Part shown: piece by piece, positions 1 through 9,060 of the stretch | How the letters are laid out: each line of letters starts with the position of its first letter | Position numbering within the stretch: the stretch's first letter is position 1 | Assembly (NCBI GenBank): GCA_964370845.1 | Contig: CAYJLB010000002.1 | Coordinates: forward strand, 30,819 to 94,818 | DNA from: CAYJLB01 sp964370845 | GTDB taxonomy: Bacteria > Bacillota > Clostridia > Oscillospirales > Ruminococcaceae | Direction of reading: 5' to 3' | DNA: 64,000 bases | Made by a program: the position numbers and the translations under genes | Notes under the pieces: model-generated | The model's database searches: none | Told to the model about the DNA's origin: nothing | Seen by the model: the letters and a program-made list of their open reading frames with translations, nothing else

Positions 1-839
1 GCAATTTTACTGTAACTGAAAAAATATTCTCTAACACAGATACTGACAAACAAGCTTATTTAGTTCTTGAAGGAGAAGCTTACACTTTTGTCCACATACC
101 AACTTACGGAGCGTACGAATACGAAATCGTTCCACATGAAAGCATACTTGACGGGCGTTTTATTACCTATTATCCCGACGACGGAACAAACGGAATACAG
201 CTAAACACTTTATACACGACCGAAGAAGATTTGCTTAGATATTATTCAAGCGACCAACTTCAAAATCCTGATAAACCTTACGTTGATTTGGCTCAATACG
301 CAATTATTACAAAAATTATTATCAGCGATTACTACGAATCAGAATGGTCAGTTTGGGCGGAATATGAATTATCAGGCTATGAATTTATAACAAAAGACCC
401 AACTAACGTTTATGATTATCGTGATATTGAAATAGGTCACGAAATTGGCGGTTTCACAGTTACTGACATAAATCTTTCAATCGGAGGAGATGAAGAAAGC
501 CAATTTTACTATCCAATGTATACAGCGAACATTGCTTTAGAGGGTGAAGCTTATACAAGGGCAAGAATTTTCTACGACTTTGGTTTGTATGAATATTCAC
601 TTCAACTTGAAGAAAATGTTTTAGATGCAGGATTTCTCATTGGATATGGAACAAAACCTAGCACATACGTTAGCACTCCTTTAGACACTTCAGAAGCAAT
701 CGAACTTCTCGGAGAAGATAATTTACCAACTTATGGAAATCATTCCGAGTGGTTTGATATTAAGATAACTGGTATTAGTTACGGCACAATGCCTGAAACT
801 TCCGACTACACCTCCATCACCTTCGAAAGGGCGGAGTAA
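1..839 (+). CDS. C-terminal part of a duplicated-domain protein of unknown function
   Basis: The reading frame is open from base 3, so the gene begins before the window; only the last ~278 residues are present. Two related segments are visible: each has an FTVT stretch, then an LEGEAYT motif, then a Y-G-x-Y-E-Y stretch followed by an acidic segment and a glycine/tyrosine-rich end. This suggests a tandem duplication of a beta-rich domain of about 70 residues, with a third, more divergent stretch between them. No signal peptide or enzyme motif is visible in this part and I do not recognise the family. The TAA stop (837-839) is the loop of a palindromic repeat, GCGGAG-TAA-CTCCGC, so the last codons belong to the repeat. 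A terminator follows at 1052. Confidence 0.75.
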   Translation, partial: NFTVTEKIFSNTDTDKQAYLVLEGEAYTFVHIPTYGAYEYEIVPHESILDGRFITYYPDDGTNGIQLNTLYTTEEDLLRYYSSDQLQNPDKPYVDLAQYAIITKIIISDYYESEWSVWAEYELSGYEFITKDPTNVYDYRDIEIGHEIGGFTVTDINLSIGGDEESQFYYPMYTANIALEGEAYTRARIFYDFGLYEYSLQLEENVLDAGFLIGYGTKPSTYVSTPLDTSEAIELLGEDNLPTYGNHSEWFDIKITGISYGTMPETSDYTSITFERAE

Positions 840-965
840 CTCCGCTGTTATGCCCGCACCGAACTTAGTAAAAGAGGGCAATTTTGTTTCTGCGAGGGCA
901 ACGTGACGTTGCGTTCTTGCCCGCACTCCACAAAGCAAAAGTCGCACTTTTGTTTCTGCGAGGTT
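831..965 (+). repeat. Palindromic repeat family 1, two tandem copies (831-897 and 898-965)
   Basis: Each copy starts with a short hairpin with a 3-base loop (GCGGAG-TAA-CTCCGC, then GCAACG-TGA-CGTTGC), continues with a GCCCGCAC segment and ends with TTTCTGCGAGG. Related copies occur at 22538, 22631, 44366, 44618, 44716, 62380 and 63872. The TAA loop of the first copy is the stop codon of the upstream gene. A degenerate third start (AACGTGACGTT) lies at 995. Confidence 0.85.
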
Positions 966-1051
966 ATAGGTTTGTTTTGGAATTTGTTTTATATAACGTG
1001 ACGTTGTATCTTTGCTCGCAATAAAACGTGCAAGAATAAACACCTTTTTAG

Positions 1052-1078
1052 GGGCGGAATCTATTTCCGCCCTTTTTT
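1052..1078 (+). terminator. Rho-independent terminator
   Basis: GGGCGGAA (1052-1059) pairs with TTCCGCCC (1065-1072) across a 5-base loop and is followed by six T. It ends transcription of the duplicated-domain gene. Confidence 0.85.
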
Positions 1079-1215
1079 ATTATATAAAATTATAATAAGT
1101 TTTCTTTAATACCGTTTTATTATATTAGCATTTCACATAATCAATACTGTTTTTTTGTATATTTTATTACTATTTTTTACAAAAAAAATATGTTATAATT
1201 TATGTAGGCAAAAAA

Positions 1216-1365
1216 CGAACTTTCAAATTTATGACTAAACCTTTCTTAGTTTTGTGCGACTTATTCACATCATGTTTTTATGCGAATAAGTTCGCTATAA
1301 AAAAGTTTCGCCTGTCATATTTGGCGAAAAGCACAAAACGGTGTTTGAAAATTATATTTTCAAAC
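1216..1365 (-). repeat. Inverted relative of the three-hairpin element (family 2)
   Basis: Read on the minus strand it starts with the hairpin GTTTGAAAA...TTTTCAAAC (1343-1365), followed by CCGTTTTGTGCTTTTCG, as in the copies before the MATE gene (40752) and gltD (46379). Here GTTTTGTGC pairs with a distant GCACAAAAC, and an internal arm pair GAATAAGT/ACTTATTC is also present. It lies antisense to the downstream gene. Confidence 0.55.
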
Positions 1366-1413
1366 TTCATTCATCAATCAAATGAACTACTTTAGAGGAA
1401 AGGAATGGTATTT

Positions 1414-1824
1414 ATGAAGAAAAAAGTGGCTTTATTTCTTACTTTTGCTTTTATTTTCATAAGTGTTTTAGGAATTAACACAATAGTTATTGCGCAAACT
1501 CCAGATGAAAATACTCTGATTTCTCATGATTTAGCAAAACAAGAGTTAGAAATACTTCAAAAAACTCTAACCTATGAAAAGCTTGATGTAGCTTTTTTAC
1601 CAAACACAACTTTAAATGACGTTTTGATGATTACAACTGACGTTTATGAACAATCCAATTCAAATTGTCCACACACCAACGTTGATATCATTTTAGGTGA
1701 ATATGCCGGTGAAGATTGTTATTACGAATACCAATTATACACTCGTTTTTGCAATATTTGCGAAAAAATAATAGATGGTGGGTATTTTAAATATCCTAAA
1801 AGCACAATCGACCACACTTTTTAA
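1414..1824 (+). CDS. Small secreted protein with C-x-H and CxxC motifs, unknown function
   Basis: About 136 residues. The ATG at 1414 is preferred to the one at 1405 because GAGGAAAGGA ends just before 1405 and gives normal spacing only to 1414. The N-terminus is a typical signal peptide: MKKK, a hydrophobic stretch of about 20 residues, then a likely cleavage after A-Q. The mature part holds N-C-P-H and, about 35 residues later, C-N-I-C, which could form a small zinc site outside the cell. Family not recognised. It stands alone between a terminator and a convergent minus-strand operon. Confidence 0.7.
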   Translation: MKKKVALFLTFAFIFISVLGINTIVIAQTPDENTLISHDLAKQELEILQKTLTYEKLDVAFLPNTTLNDVLMITTDVYEQSNSNCPHTNVDIILGEYAGEDCYYEYQLYTRFCNICEKIIDGGYFKYPKSTIDHTF

Positions 1825-1920
1825 TTTTTTTCACATATTGTAATGGAAATTGCTCATTACTGAACTCACCTAGCACAAATACAGATTAATATTTTATTGT
1901 ATACTTTTTTGTTAAATAAT

Positions 1921-1948
1921 AAATCCTCCCTAAAAATAGGGAGGATTT
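1921..1948 (-). terminator. Bidirectional rho-independent terminator
   Basis: AAATCCTCCCTA (1921-1932) pairs perfectly with TAGGGAGGATTT (1937-1948) over a 4-base loop, with T-rich sequence on both sides. It lies between the secreted protein gene and the convergent GGGtGRT gene and can serve both. Confidence 0.85.
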
Positions 1949-1953
1949 TTGTA

Positions 1954-2952
1954 TTATTTACAAGCTTCTTCGATAGCAACAGCACAAGCAACAGTCATAC
2001 CAACCATTGGATTGTTACCAGCTCCGATTAGACCCATCATTTCAACGTGAGCAGGTACAGATGATGAACCAGCGAACTGAGCATCACCGTGCATTCTTCC
2101 CATAGTATCAGTCATACCATAAGAAGCAGGACCAGCTGCCATATTGTCAGGGTGAAGTGTTCTACCAGTACCACCACCAGATGCTACTGAGAAGTATTTA
2201 ACACTGTTTTCCATAGCCCATTTTTTGTAAGTTCCAGCTACTGGGTGTTGGAAACGTGTTGGGTTAGTTGAGTTACCAGTGATAGAAACGTCAACTTTTT
2301 CAGCTTTCATAATTGCAACGCCTTCAAGAACATCGTTTGCACCATAGCAACGAACTTTTGACTTATCTCCATCAGAGTAAGCTTTTTCTCTTACAACTTT
2401 AAGTTCGCCAGTTGCAAAATCATAATCAGTTTCAACATAAGTAAAACCGTTAATTCTTGAGATAATCATTGCTGCGTCTTTTCCAAGACCATTTAGAATA
2501 ACTCTAAGTGGAGCTTTTCTAGCTTTATTAGCAGTTCTAGCAATACCAATTGCACCTTCAGCAGCTGCAAATGATTCGTGTCCAGCTAAGAAACAGAAAC
2601 AGTCAGTTTCGTCACGAAGAAGCATTGCTCCAAGATTACCGTGACCAAGTCCAACTTCTCTTTGTTCAGCAACAGAACCAGGGATACAGAAAGCTTGTAA
2701 ACCAATACCGATTGCTTCAGCAGCTTCAGCAGCTTTTGTAATACCTTTTTTCATTGCAATAGCAGTACCTAGAATATAAGCCCAGCTACAGTTTTCAAAT
2801 GCAATTTGTTGAATGCTTTTAATGATTGAATCAACATCAATACCTTTTGATTTACAGAACTCGTCCGCTTCTTCAAGAGTCTTGAAGCCGTATTCAGCTA
2901 GGCAAGCCTCAATTTTAGGCATCCTTCTTTCTTGTCCTTCAAATTTAGCCAT
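1954..2952 (-). CDS. GGGtGRT family protein
   Basis: 332 residues; recognised by the family's own signature GGGTGRT, here near residue 260, inside a glycine-rich C-terminal half. The ATG at 2952 is chosen over an upstream in-frame TTG because GGGAGGG lies 8 bases before it. The family is conserved in anaerobic Clostridia and has no established biochemical role. It lies 15 bases downstream of the NifU-like scaffold gene and is probably translated from the same mRNA; in this family the two genes are typically paired, which suggests that the protein receives or handles an iron-sulfur cluster (inference). A terminator follows. Confidence 0.85.
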   Translation of the reverse strand: MAKFEGQERRMPKIEACLAEYGFKTLEEADEFCKSKGIDVDSIIKSIQQIAFENCSWAYILGTAIAMKKGITKAAEAAEAIGIGLQAFCIPGSVAEQREVGLGHGNLGAMLLRDETDCFCFLAGHESFAAAEGAIGIARTANKARKAPLRVILNGLGKDAAMIISRINGFTYVETDYDFATGELKVVREKAYSDGDKSKVRCYGANDVLEGVAIMKAEKVDVSITGNSTNPTRFQHPVAGTYKKWAMENSVKYFSVASGGGTGRTLHPDNMAAGPASYGMTDTMGRMHGDAQFAGSSSVPAHVEMMGLIGAGNNPMVGMTVACAVAIEEACK

Positions 2953-2967
2953 AATCAAAACCCTCCC

Positions 2968-3660
2968 TTATTCTTCACGTGGGTCAATGTATTTAGCAGC
3001 ATTTTCATATCTACCATAACTACCCACGTTCTTTTCGTAAGCTTCTTTTGGATCAGTGCCGTGACGAATGTCTTCAAGCATTTTTCCAACTCTTACAAAC
3101 TTATAACCACAAGTTTCGTCGTCTTCATCAAGAGCAACTGAAAGGATATATCCCTCAGCCATTTCTAGGTAACGAACTCCTTTAGCGCTTGTTGAGAAAA
3201 TTGTACCTACTTGTGAACGTAAACCTTTACCTAAATCCTCAAGACCAGCACCGATTGGTAGACCGTCTTCGGAGAAAGCAGTTTGAGTTCTTCCGTATAC
3301 TATTTGTAAGAAAAGTTCTCTCATAGCTACGTTGATTGCATCACAAACAAGGTCAGTGTTCAAAGCTTCAAGGATTGTTTTACCAGTTAGGATTTCACCA
3401 GCCATAGCAGCTGAGTGAGTCATACCTGAACATCCAAGAGTTTCAACTAGAGCCTCTTCGATAATACCAGCTTTAACGTTAAGTGTTAACTTACATGCAC
3501 CTTGTTGAGGAGCACACCAGCCCACACCGTGTGTTAAGCCCGAAATGTCTGAAATTTGATAAGCTTTTACCCATTTTCCCTCTTCAGGAATAGGAGCAGG
3601 ACCGTGATTTGGGCCCTTTTTGAGAGTACACATTCTCTCGACTTCATGAGAATAATTCAT
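2968..3660 (-). CDS. NifU-like iron-sulfur cluster scaffold protein
   Basis: 230 residues. A NifU_N/IscU-like fold is suggested by cysteines at 49, 56 and 77 in the contexts GWCAPQQGAC and LGCSGMTHS, plus an extra N-terminal C11 and a late cysteine in DETCGYKF. NifU-type scaffolds hold a transient Fe-S cluster before transfer to an apoprotein. It is longer than IscU (about 130 residues), as usual for the version paired with GGGtGRT proteins. AGGAG lies before the ATG. First gene of a two-gene operon; the companion is the probable client or partner. Confidence 0.8.
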   Translation of the reverse strand: MNYSHEVERMCTLKKGPNHGPAPIPEEGKWVKAYQISDISGLTHGVGWCAPQQGACKLTLNVKAGIIEEALVETLGCSGMTHSAAMAGEILTGKTILEALNTDLVCDAINVAMRELFLQIVYGRTQTAFSEDGLPIGAGLEDLGKGLRSQVGTIFSTSAKGVRYLEMAEGYILSVALDEDDETCGYKFVRVGKMLEDIRHGTDPKEAYEKNVGSYGRYENAAKYIDPREE

Positions 3661-3891
3661 TGCAAGACTCCTTTCAGTATTTTAAACTGTCTTTTGTATT
3701 AAGAAACTTCCTCTATTGTAAAAAAATAAAGACATTCTTTACATACAACTTTATTATAACTAATTTTCTAAAATTTATCAAGGTTTTTTCTTAAAAAATG
3801 TAAAAAAAATGTACTTTTTTGTATTTCTACTAAAATATCACCTATATCAACATAACTATATTGTGAAAAATATAACAATTTTAAACTAATA

Positions 3892-4488
3892 TTAATCCCA
3901 ATTATCATTTTTCATTTTTTCTTTGTAATCTTTTTGGTAGGACGCAGCAAATCCTAAATGGATTTCTGGATTTTTTTCAACTAAAACTTGAGCTAATTTT
4001 TCCATTTCGTCTTGTTTCATCTTAAGGGAAAATTTTTCACCCTTTTTAAAACGAATAATAAGTCCTTTTGCAACAGGAATTCCGTTTACTTTTTGAACTT
4101 CTTTATACACCCAAGCCATCGCTGAATAAGGTAAAAAAGCATTCATTTTTTTAATATATAAAAAATCTCCTGCAAAATAAATTCCAGTTCTTTGCAAGTG
4201 TGGAGTAACATTTGTATTGAAATCTCTTACTAAATCTGTCAAATTATAATTTTCAAGGAGTTTTAAACTTAATCTCGCACCGCTATATTTTCTAAAATAA
4301 AGAACTAACCCTACAAGACCTATCATCATTGCCAAAAAACCAAAATAAATTTCATTTCCATAACTTTGAATTGCATTTGAACACAATGTTACAACTACAA
4401 AAAAAACAAAACATAGTGCTGTTAAAACCATAACAACAGTCCCTATTCTGGCATTTTTTCTTATATAATCTAAAATATCTTCTGTCAT
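3892..4488 (-). CDS. Small membrane protein, two transmembrane segments
   Basis: About 198 residues from the ATG at 4488, which has GAGGGG just upstream; more upstream in-frame starts lack a well-spaced site. Two hydrophobic segments near residues 20-45 and 55-75 are followed by a cytoplasmic domain rich in lysine, ending in an Asn/Asp/Trp tail. The soluble part has a pattern like PH-type membrane-associated domains (FLYIKKMNAFLPYSAMAW), but I cannot assign a family. Downstream of citrate synthase, separated by a probable terminator, so co-transcription is at most partial. Confidence 0.65.
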   Translation of the reverse strand: MTEDILDYIRKNARIGTVVMVLTALCFVFFVVVTLCSNAIQSYGNEIYFGFLAMMIGLVGLVLYFRKYSGARLSLKLLENYNLTDLVRDFNTNVTPHLQRTGIYFAGDFLYIKKMNAFLPYSAMAWVYKEVQKVNGIPVAKGLIIRFKKGEKFSLKMKQDEMEKLAQVLVEKNPEIHLGFAASYQKDYKEKMKNDNWD

Positions 4489-4517
4489 AAAACCCCTCAT
4501 TTTCATATCACACAAAA

Positions 4518-4545
4518 TTGCTCCCCCAATTATTTGAGAGAGCAA
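4518..4545 (-). terminator. Probable terminator after citrate synthase
   Basis: On the minus strand TTGCTCTCTC and GGGGGAGCAA pair, with G-U pairs, over an 8-base loop and run into TTTTG. It sits just beyond the citrate synthase stop. Confidence 0.6.
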
Positions 4546-4563
4546 ATTTTTAGTTAAAATAAA

Positions 4564-5919
4564 TTATCTTTCACTTAATTCAGTGTAGTTTCTTGCCTTT
4601 TGAATAGCCTTGTAAGCAGGACGCATAATTCTCTTACAAGTCATTAATTCTTCAAGTCTGTGCGCACACCAACCAGCCATTCTTGAAACAGCGAAAATTG
4701 GAGTATTCAATTCTTTTGGAATACCAAGCATTTTGTAAACAAGCCCTGAATACATATCAACGTTTGCACAAATTACCTTCTCAGAACCTGTAACTTCAGA
4801 AAAAACAATTGGTGTTAAGTCTTCAACAAGTTGTAACAGCTTAAATTCGGCTTCAAATTCAGTTCCCTTAGCCATATCCATTGCATATCGTTTCAACAGC
4901 ACTGCACGAGGGTCAGAAAGTGTGTAAATTGCGTGTCCCATACCGTAAATTAGTCCAGATTTGTCCCCAGCTTCTTTACGAAGAATTTTTCTTAAATATT
5001 CAGCAACTTCTTCTCTATCTTCCCAGTTTTTAACATCGTTTTCAATAAAATCAAGCATTTGCATAATTTTACTGTTTGCACCACCGTGTCTATGTCCTTT
5101 TAACGAACCAACACCAGCAGAATATGCAGCATAAGCATCTGAACCCGAAGAAGTAAGAACTCTTACTGCAAAAGTTGAGTTATTACCACCACCATGCTCA
5201 GCGTGTAACATTAAACATAAATCAAGAAGATATGCTTCTTCTTTAGTATATTGTCTATCAGTACGAAGCAATGATAGTATAGTTTGTGCTGTACTTTCAC
5301 CTGGAATAGGTCTATGCATAATGATACTATCACGATTATAGTGTCTATTCATAGCTTGGAAACAGTATACAATTAGTGAAGGCATTCTTGCAATAATTCT
5401 CATTGCAACTTGAACTTCTTTATCAAAATCAGAAGCCTCAGGATCTTCATCATATGTGTATTGTGCCAAAATTGTAGCACCTAATTTGTTCATAATTTCT
5501 TTTGATGGAGTTTTTAGAATTGCATCTTCAAAGAAAAATTCAGGCAAAACTCTATAAGTTTCAAGTACTTTATTAAAAGCGTCAAGTTGTTCTTTATTAG
5601 GAAGTTCACCCAATAAAAGCAAATAAGCAACTTCTTCAAACCCATATCTATCAACATTTTCAACGCCGCCAATTAAGTCACGCACGTTATAACCACGATA
5701 AATAAGTTCACCATCAATAGGAGTTTTTTCATGTTCATCAAGAACATAACCATGAACATTACAAATTTTAGTTAATCCAGCAAGAACACCTGTTCCATCG
5801 GCATTTCTTAGCCCTCTTTTAACATTATAACGGTCTTTATTCACCGTACTAATGTCATATATCTCTGCATTTTTTTTGAATAAATCATATAATTCTCTTT
5901 CATGATTTGGCATAGTCAT
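4564..5919 (-). CDS. gltA: Citrate synthase
   Basis: 451 residues from the ATG at 5919, which follows GGGGAAG at 7 bases; longer in-frame starts lack a site. Makes citrate from oxaloacetate and acetyl-CoA. Family motifs are clear: LHAEHGGGNNS, the histidine block GHRHGGAN, and the active-site YGMGHAIYTLSDPRA, with an arginine-rich C-terminal domain (SRMAGWCAHRLEE). The length is that of the clostridial type II-like enzyme. No aconitase or isocitrate dehydrogenase lies in the window. In an anaerobe it most likely supplies 2-oxoglutarate for glutamate, which fits the glutamate synthase genes at 44785-50949. Confidence 0.93.
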   Translation of the reverse strand: MTMPNHERELYDLFKKNAEIYDISTVNKDRYNVKRGLRNADGTGVLAGLTKICNVHGYVLDEHEKTPIDGELIYRGYNVRDLIGGVENVDRYGFEEVAYLLLLGELPNKEQLDAFNKVLETYRVLPEFFFEDAILKTPSKEIMNKLGATILAQYTYDEDPEASDFDKEVQVAMRIIARMPSLIVYCFQAMNRHYNRDSIIMHRPIPGESTAQTILSLLRTDRQYTKEEAYLLDLCLMLHAEHGGGNNSTFAVRVLTSSGSDAYAAYSAGVGSLKGHRHGGANSKIMQMLDFIENDVKNWEDREEVAEYLRKILRKEAGDKSGLIYGMGHAIYTLSDPRAVLLKRYAMDMAKGTEFEAEFKLLQLVEDLTPIVFSEVTGSEKVICANVDMYSGLVYKMLGIPKELNTPIFAVSRMAGWCAHRLEELMTCKRIMRPAYKAIQKARNYTELSER

Positions 5920-6205
5920 AATAAATCTTCCCCTTTCACACTTTAACATCTTGACATTTATTTTACCATATAGTATCATTATTGTCAAGGATATTTCACT
6001 AATAGAAAAATAAATTTGAAATATTAACCAAATTTATCAAATTTGCAAAAATGAAATTTTACATTTGCAATCTTGCATTTTCATCATTGCAAATTAACAT
6101 ATTATTAAAATAAAGTTAACATAAAATTTTAATTCGCGAAAATTCTTATATTTAAATTTATAATGTAAAAATAAAGCTAAAAAAAAAAGAAAGTTGGAGT
6201 AAAAA

Positions 6206-6940
6206 ATGTCAAAAACTGCTGTAATAACAGGTGCATCTCGAGGTATCGGTGCAAAAACTGCTATAACTTTAGCAAAAAAGGGTTATAACGTGGCTCTTAT
6301 CTATAAAAATAATGAAAATAAAATGCAAGAAGTGTTAGCAGAAATTTCTCACTTTAATATAAAAGCTATCAGCTATAAATGTGATATTTCTAATCACAAT
6401 GAAGTTAAAAATTTAACTAATTCAATAATAAAAGATTTTAAAAGCATTGATATTTTAGTTAACAATGCTGGGATTTCTTCCTACAAACTTTTTCAAGACA
6501 CAACTTTTGAAGAATGGAATGAGATTTTCTCTGTAAATGTAACTGGTGCTTTTAATTTAACTAAGGAAATATTGCCTTTGATGATAAGTCAAAAATATGG
6601 GCGAATTGTAAATATTTCCTCAATTTGGGGAGAAACTGGAGCTTCTTGCGAGGTAGCTTATTCAACATCAAAAGCTGCTATAATTGGCTTTACAAAAGCA
6701 TTATCTAAGGAAGTTGCCCCGTCCAACATCACAGTAAACTGCGTTTCTCCTGGAGTGATAAAAACTGATATGATTAGCAGTTTTTCAGCAGAAGATTTAG
6801 CAATTTTGGCAGATGAAACCCCTGTTGGACGACTAGGTACACCCGCGGATATATCCCGAGTAATCGAATTTCTAATTGATGAAAAATCGGATTTTATTAC
6901 AGGGCAAGTTTTTTCCATTAACGGTGGATTTCTAATATAA
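6206..6940 (+). CDS. Short-chain dehydrogenase, FabG-like
   Basis: 244 residues with all SDR landmarks: TGASRGIG nucleotide-binding loop at the N-terminus, NNAG near residue 88, the catalytic serine in NISS, and YSTSK with the catalytic Tyr and Lys. It ends in a family-typical ITGQVFSINGG. Enzymes like this reduce 3-oxoacyl-ACP; a close clostridial subgroup is annotated as the reductase of the 5-aminopentanonyl group on elongation factor P. The sequence alone does not separate these, and no other fatty-acid gene is near. GGAG precedes the ATG. Confidence 0.88.
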   Translation: MSKTAVITGASRGIGAKTAITLAKKGYNVALIYKNNENKMQEVLAEISHFNIKAISYKCDISNHNEVKNLTNSIIKDFKSIDILVNNAGISSYKLFQDTTFEEWNEIFSVNVTGAFNLTKEILPLMISQKYGRIVNISSIWGETGASCEVAYSTSKAAIIGFTKALSKEVAPSNITVNCVSPGVIKTDMISSFSAEDLAILADETPVGRLGTPADISRVIEFLIDEKSDFITGQVFSINGGFLI

Positions 6941-6974
6941 ATGATGAAAATTTTGTGAAAATATATTTAACCTA

Positions 6975-7003
6975 TTGCAAAATAAAATAAAATATGATAT
7001 AAT
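6975..7003 (+). promoter_or_regulatory. Sigma-A type promoter for the DUF6106 gene
   Basis: TTGCAA (6975-6980), 17 bases, TATAAT (6998-7003), about 43 bases before the start codon of the next gene. Confidence 0.75.
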
Positions 7004-7045
7004 TTGTAAAGTATTTTTTACATATTAAACAAACGGAGGTCTATA

Positions 7046-7540
7046 ATGGACGTATTTAGTGAACAACTTGTCAAAAGGCAAAAATCTGGAAAGGATTTAT
7101 TAGTTACAACGGGGGTTGTGGTGCTTGCATCTATAATTTCTTATATTTCATTTGCAATTGTTTCCCTTTATGTATCACCATTTTTAGGTGTTATATTAAC
7201 TGCTGGTTCAATTTTTGGTGCTTATTTGTTAATTTCAAGACAAAATTTGGAGTATGAGTACATCGTCACTACCGACATCATCGACTTTGACAAAATTATA
7301 GCAAAAAAAAGAAGAAAAAGAGTAGCTACAACTTCTATTAGAAATTTTACAAAGTATGGCGAATACACTGAAAAAACTCCTAAATTTAACGGAAAAACTT
7401 TTGATTTAAGTTCCAATGGTGAGGAAGCTAAGTATTTTGCTGAATTTTCTTATGGAAAAAAAGGTAATATTAGAGTAGTATTTTCACCAAACGAAAAAAC
7501 TTTAAAGAATATGAAACCTTACTTAAAACATAGCTATTAA
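7046..7540 (+). CDS. DUF6106 family membrane protein
   Basis: 164 residues. The N-terminal MDVFSEQLVKRQKSGKD is characteristic of DUF6106. Two hydrophobic segments (about residues 18-40 and 42-63) form a hairpin, followed by a soluble region with a basic patch KKRRKR and several beta-strand-like stretches. Function unknown. It lies 17 bases before the NAD(P)HX repair gene, so the two are probably one operon. GGAGG precedes the ATG. Confidence 0.75.
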   Translation: MDVFSEQLVKRQKSGKDLLVTTGVVVLASIISYISFAIVSLYVSPFLGVILTAGSIFGAYLLISRQNLEYEYIVTTDIIDFDKIIAKKRRKRVATTSIRNFTKYGEYTEKTPKFNGKTFDLSSNGEEAKYFAEFSYGKKGNIRVVFSPNEKTLKNMKPYLKHSY

Positions 7541-7557
7541 AAGAAAGGACGAGCATT

Positions 7558-9039
7558 ATGAGAAATTATGCTGTGACTCCTTCGCAAATGAAATTTTTAG
7601 AAAATGCCTCTTTAAACGGGGGCATTTCTTTTTATAATTTAATGGAATTTGCTGGGGAAAAATTGGCAGAGTATATCAAAACTTTTGATAAAAAAATTGT
7701 CACTTTTATTTGCGGAAAAGGAAATAATGGCGGTGATGGCTTTGTTTCGGCTAGGATTTTAGCTGAACTTGATTATGAAATTTATCTTGTTTTGCCTTTA
7801 GGAGAGCCTTTAACCGATATTTCAAAAACTGCTTTTTCTAAACTTAATTCAAAAGTTATAATTGTAGAGAAAATTCCTATTGAAAGTGAAATTATTGTGG
7901 ATTGCCTTTTCGGAACAGGTTTTAAAGGGGAAATTTTACAGGAAAATTTGGTGAATATACTTGAAATTTCGAACAACTCCTCAGCGATAAAAATTGCTTG
8001 CGATATTCCTTCAGGGGGAAATGCTTTAAGTGGAAGTTGCTCAAAATCCACATTTAACGCCGACTACACTGTAACTTTTGGTTATAAAAAAGTTGGACAA
8101 TTGTTTCAACCTCTCAAAAGTTTTTGCGGAGAAATTTCTGTTGTTGATATAAATCTTGACAAGAGCAAAATCTTTGAAATTGATGAAAAAATTGTGGAGC
8201 TAACAAATGATTTTGTCTATTCAATGTTGCCCGAAAGAGATGAGTATTCAAATAAGGGAGATTTTGGGACTTTGCTCAATATTTCAGGGTGCGAAAAATA
8301 CATCGGTGCGGCGGGACTTTCTACCATTTCCGCTTTGCGTTGCGGAGTGGGAATTGCTACCCTTGCCACAACAAAAAATGTGATTTCTTCCCTTTCATCA
8401 GCAATTTTCGAAGCTACTTTTTTGGAATTAACTGAAAATTTTGATGAAAATATTGTTACTTTGAGGGAAAATTTACAAAGAAAAACTGCAATTTTATTTG
8501 GATGTGGGCGTGGAAATTCTGAAATAACAAAAAAGCTTTTGCAATGGATAATAAAAAATGTAGAAGTTCCAATAATTATTGACGCTGATGGAATAAATGT
8601 ACTGACAAGTTGCATAGATTGTCTTAGAGAGGCAAAAAACGAAGTAATTCTGACACCACATTTAGGTGAATTTTCTCGGTTAACCGGATTTTCTGTGAAA
8701 GAAATTGAGGAAAATCGCCTTGCCATTTCAAGAGAATTTTGCAAAAAATACAAGGTCAATCTTGTACTAAAAAGTGCTGGAACCCTCATCACAACAAGCT
8801 CTTTGGAACAGTTCGTTTCCTCCCGAGGGGACTGTGGACTTGCAAAAGGAGGAAGCGGCGACATACTGGCTGGAATGATTTCTTCTTTTATTGCACAGAA
8901 AATTGAAGTTTCTAATGGAATGATTTTAGGAACATATTTCCACTCTCTTGCTGGAGAGCTTGCAAGTGAAAAATTCTCAAAAAGGGCGATGTTACCGTCG
9001 GATTTAATTGACTTTTTGCCATCTTTGTTTAAAAATTAA
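7558..9039 (+). CDS. nnr: Bifunctional NAD(P)HX epimerase / ADP-dependent NAD(P)HX dehydratase
   Basis: 493 residues, the usual size of the fused repair enzyme. The N-terminal YjeF_N half (about 1-210) carries GKGNNGGDGF and DIPSG and epimerises damaged, hydrated NAD(P)H. The C-terminal ribokinase-like half has DADGIN, LTPHLGEFSRLTG and AKGGSGDILAG (catalytic Asp at 435) and dehydrates the S-form with ADP. Together they restore NADH and NADPH in the cytosol. A lipoprotein gene follows after 21 bases. Confidence 0.93.
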   Translation: MRNYAVTPSQMKFLENASLNGGISFYNLMEFAGEKLAEYIKTFDKKIVTFICGKGNNGGDGFVSARILAELDYEIYLVLPLGEPLTDISKTAFSKLNSKVIIVEKIPIESEIIVDCLFGTGFKGEILQENLVNILEISNNSSAIKIACDIPSGGNALSGSCSKSTFNADYTVTFGYKKVGQLFQPLKSFCGEISVVDINLDKSKIFEIDEKIVELTNDFVYSMLPERDEYSNKGDFGTLLNISGCEKYIGAAGLSTISALRCGVGIATLATTKNVISSLSSAIFEATFLELTENFDENIVTLRENLQRKTAILFGCGRGNSEITKKLLQWIIKNVEVPIIIDADGINVLTSCIDCLREAKNEVILTPHLGEFSRLTGFSVKEIEENRLAISREFCKKYKVNLVLKSAGTLITTSSLEQFVSSRGDCGLAKGGSGDILAGMISSFIAQKIEVSNGMILGTYFHSLAGELASEKFSKRAMLPSDLIDFLPSLFKN

Positions 9040-9060
9040 AACAGAGAGGAAGTTTTTTCT

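Larger units (their letters stand above)
840..1413. other. 574-base intergenic region
   Basis: It holds the family 1 repeats, a partial copy at 995-1020, the terminator at 1052, and an inverted copy of the three-hairpin element (about 1216-1365). A TATAAT box at 1194-1199 may be the -10 site for the next gene, but no good -35 is seen. No convincing coding region was found. Confidence 0.6.

Noticed and set aside
723..1043. 106-residue minus-strand open frame
   Set aside because: It runs through the end of a clear plus-strand gene and two family 1 repeats, and has no ribosome site.
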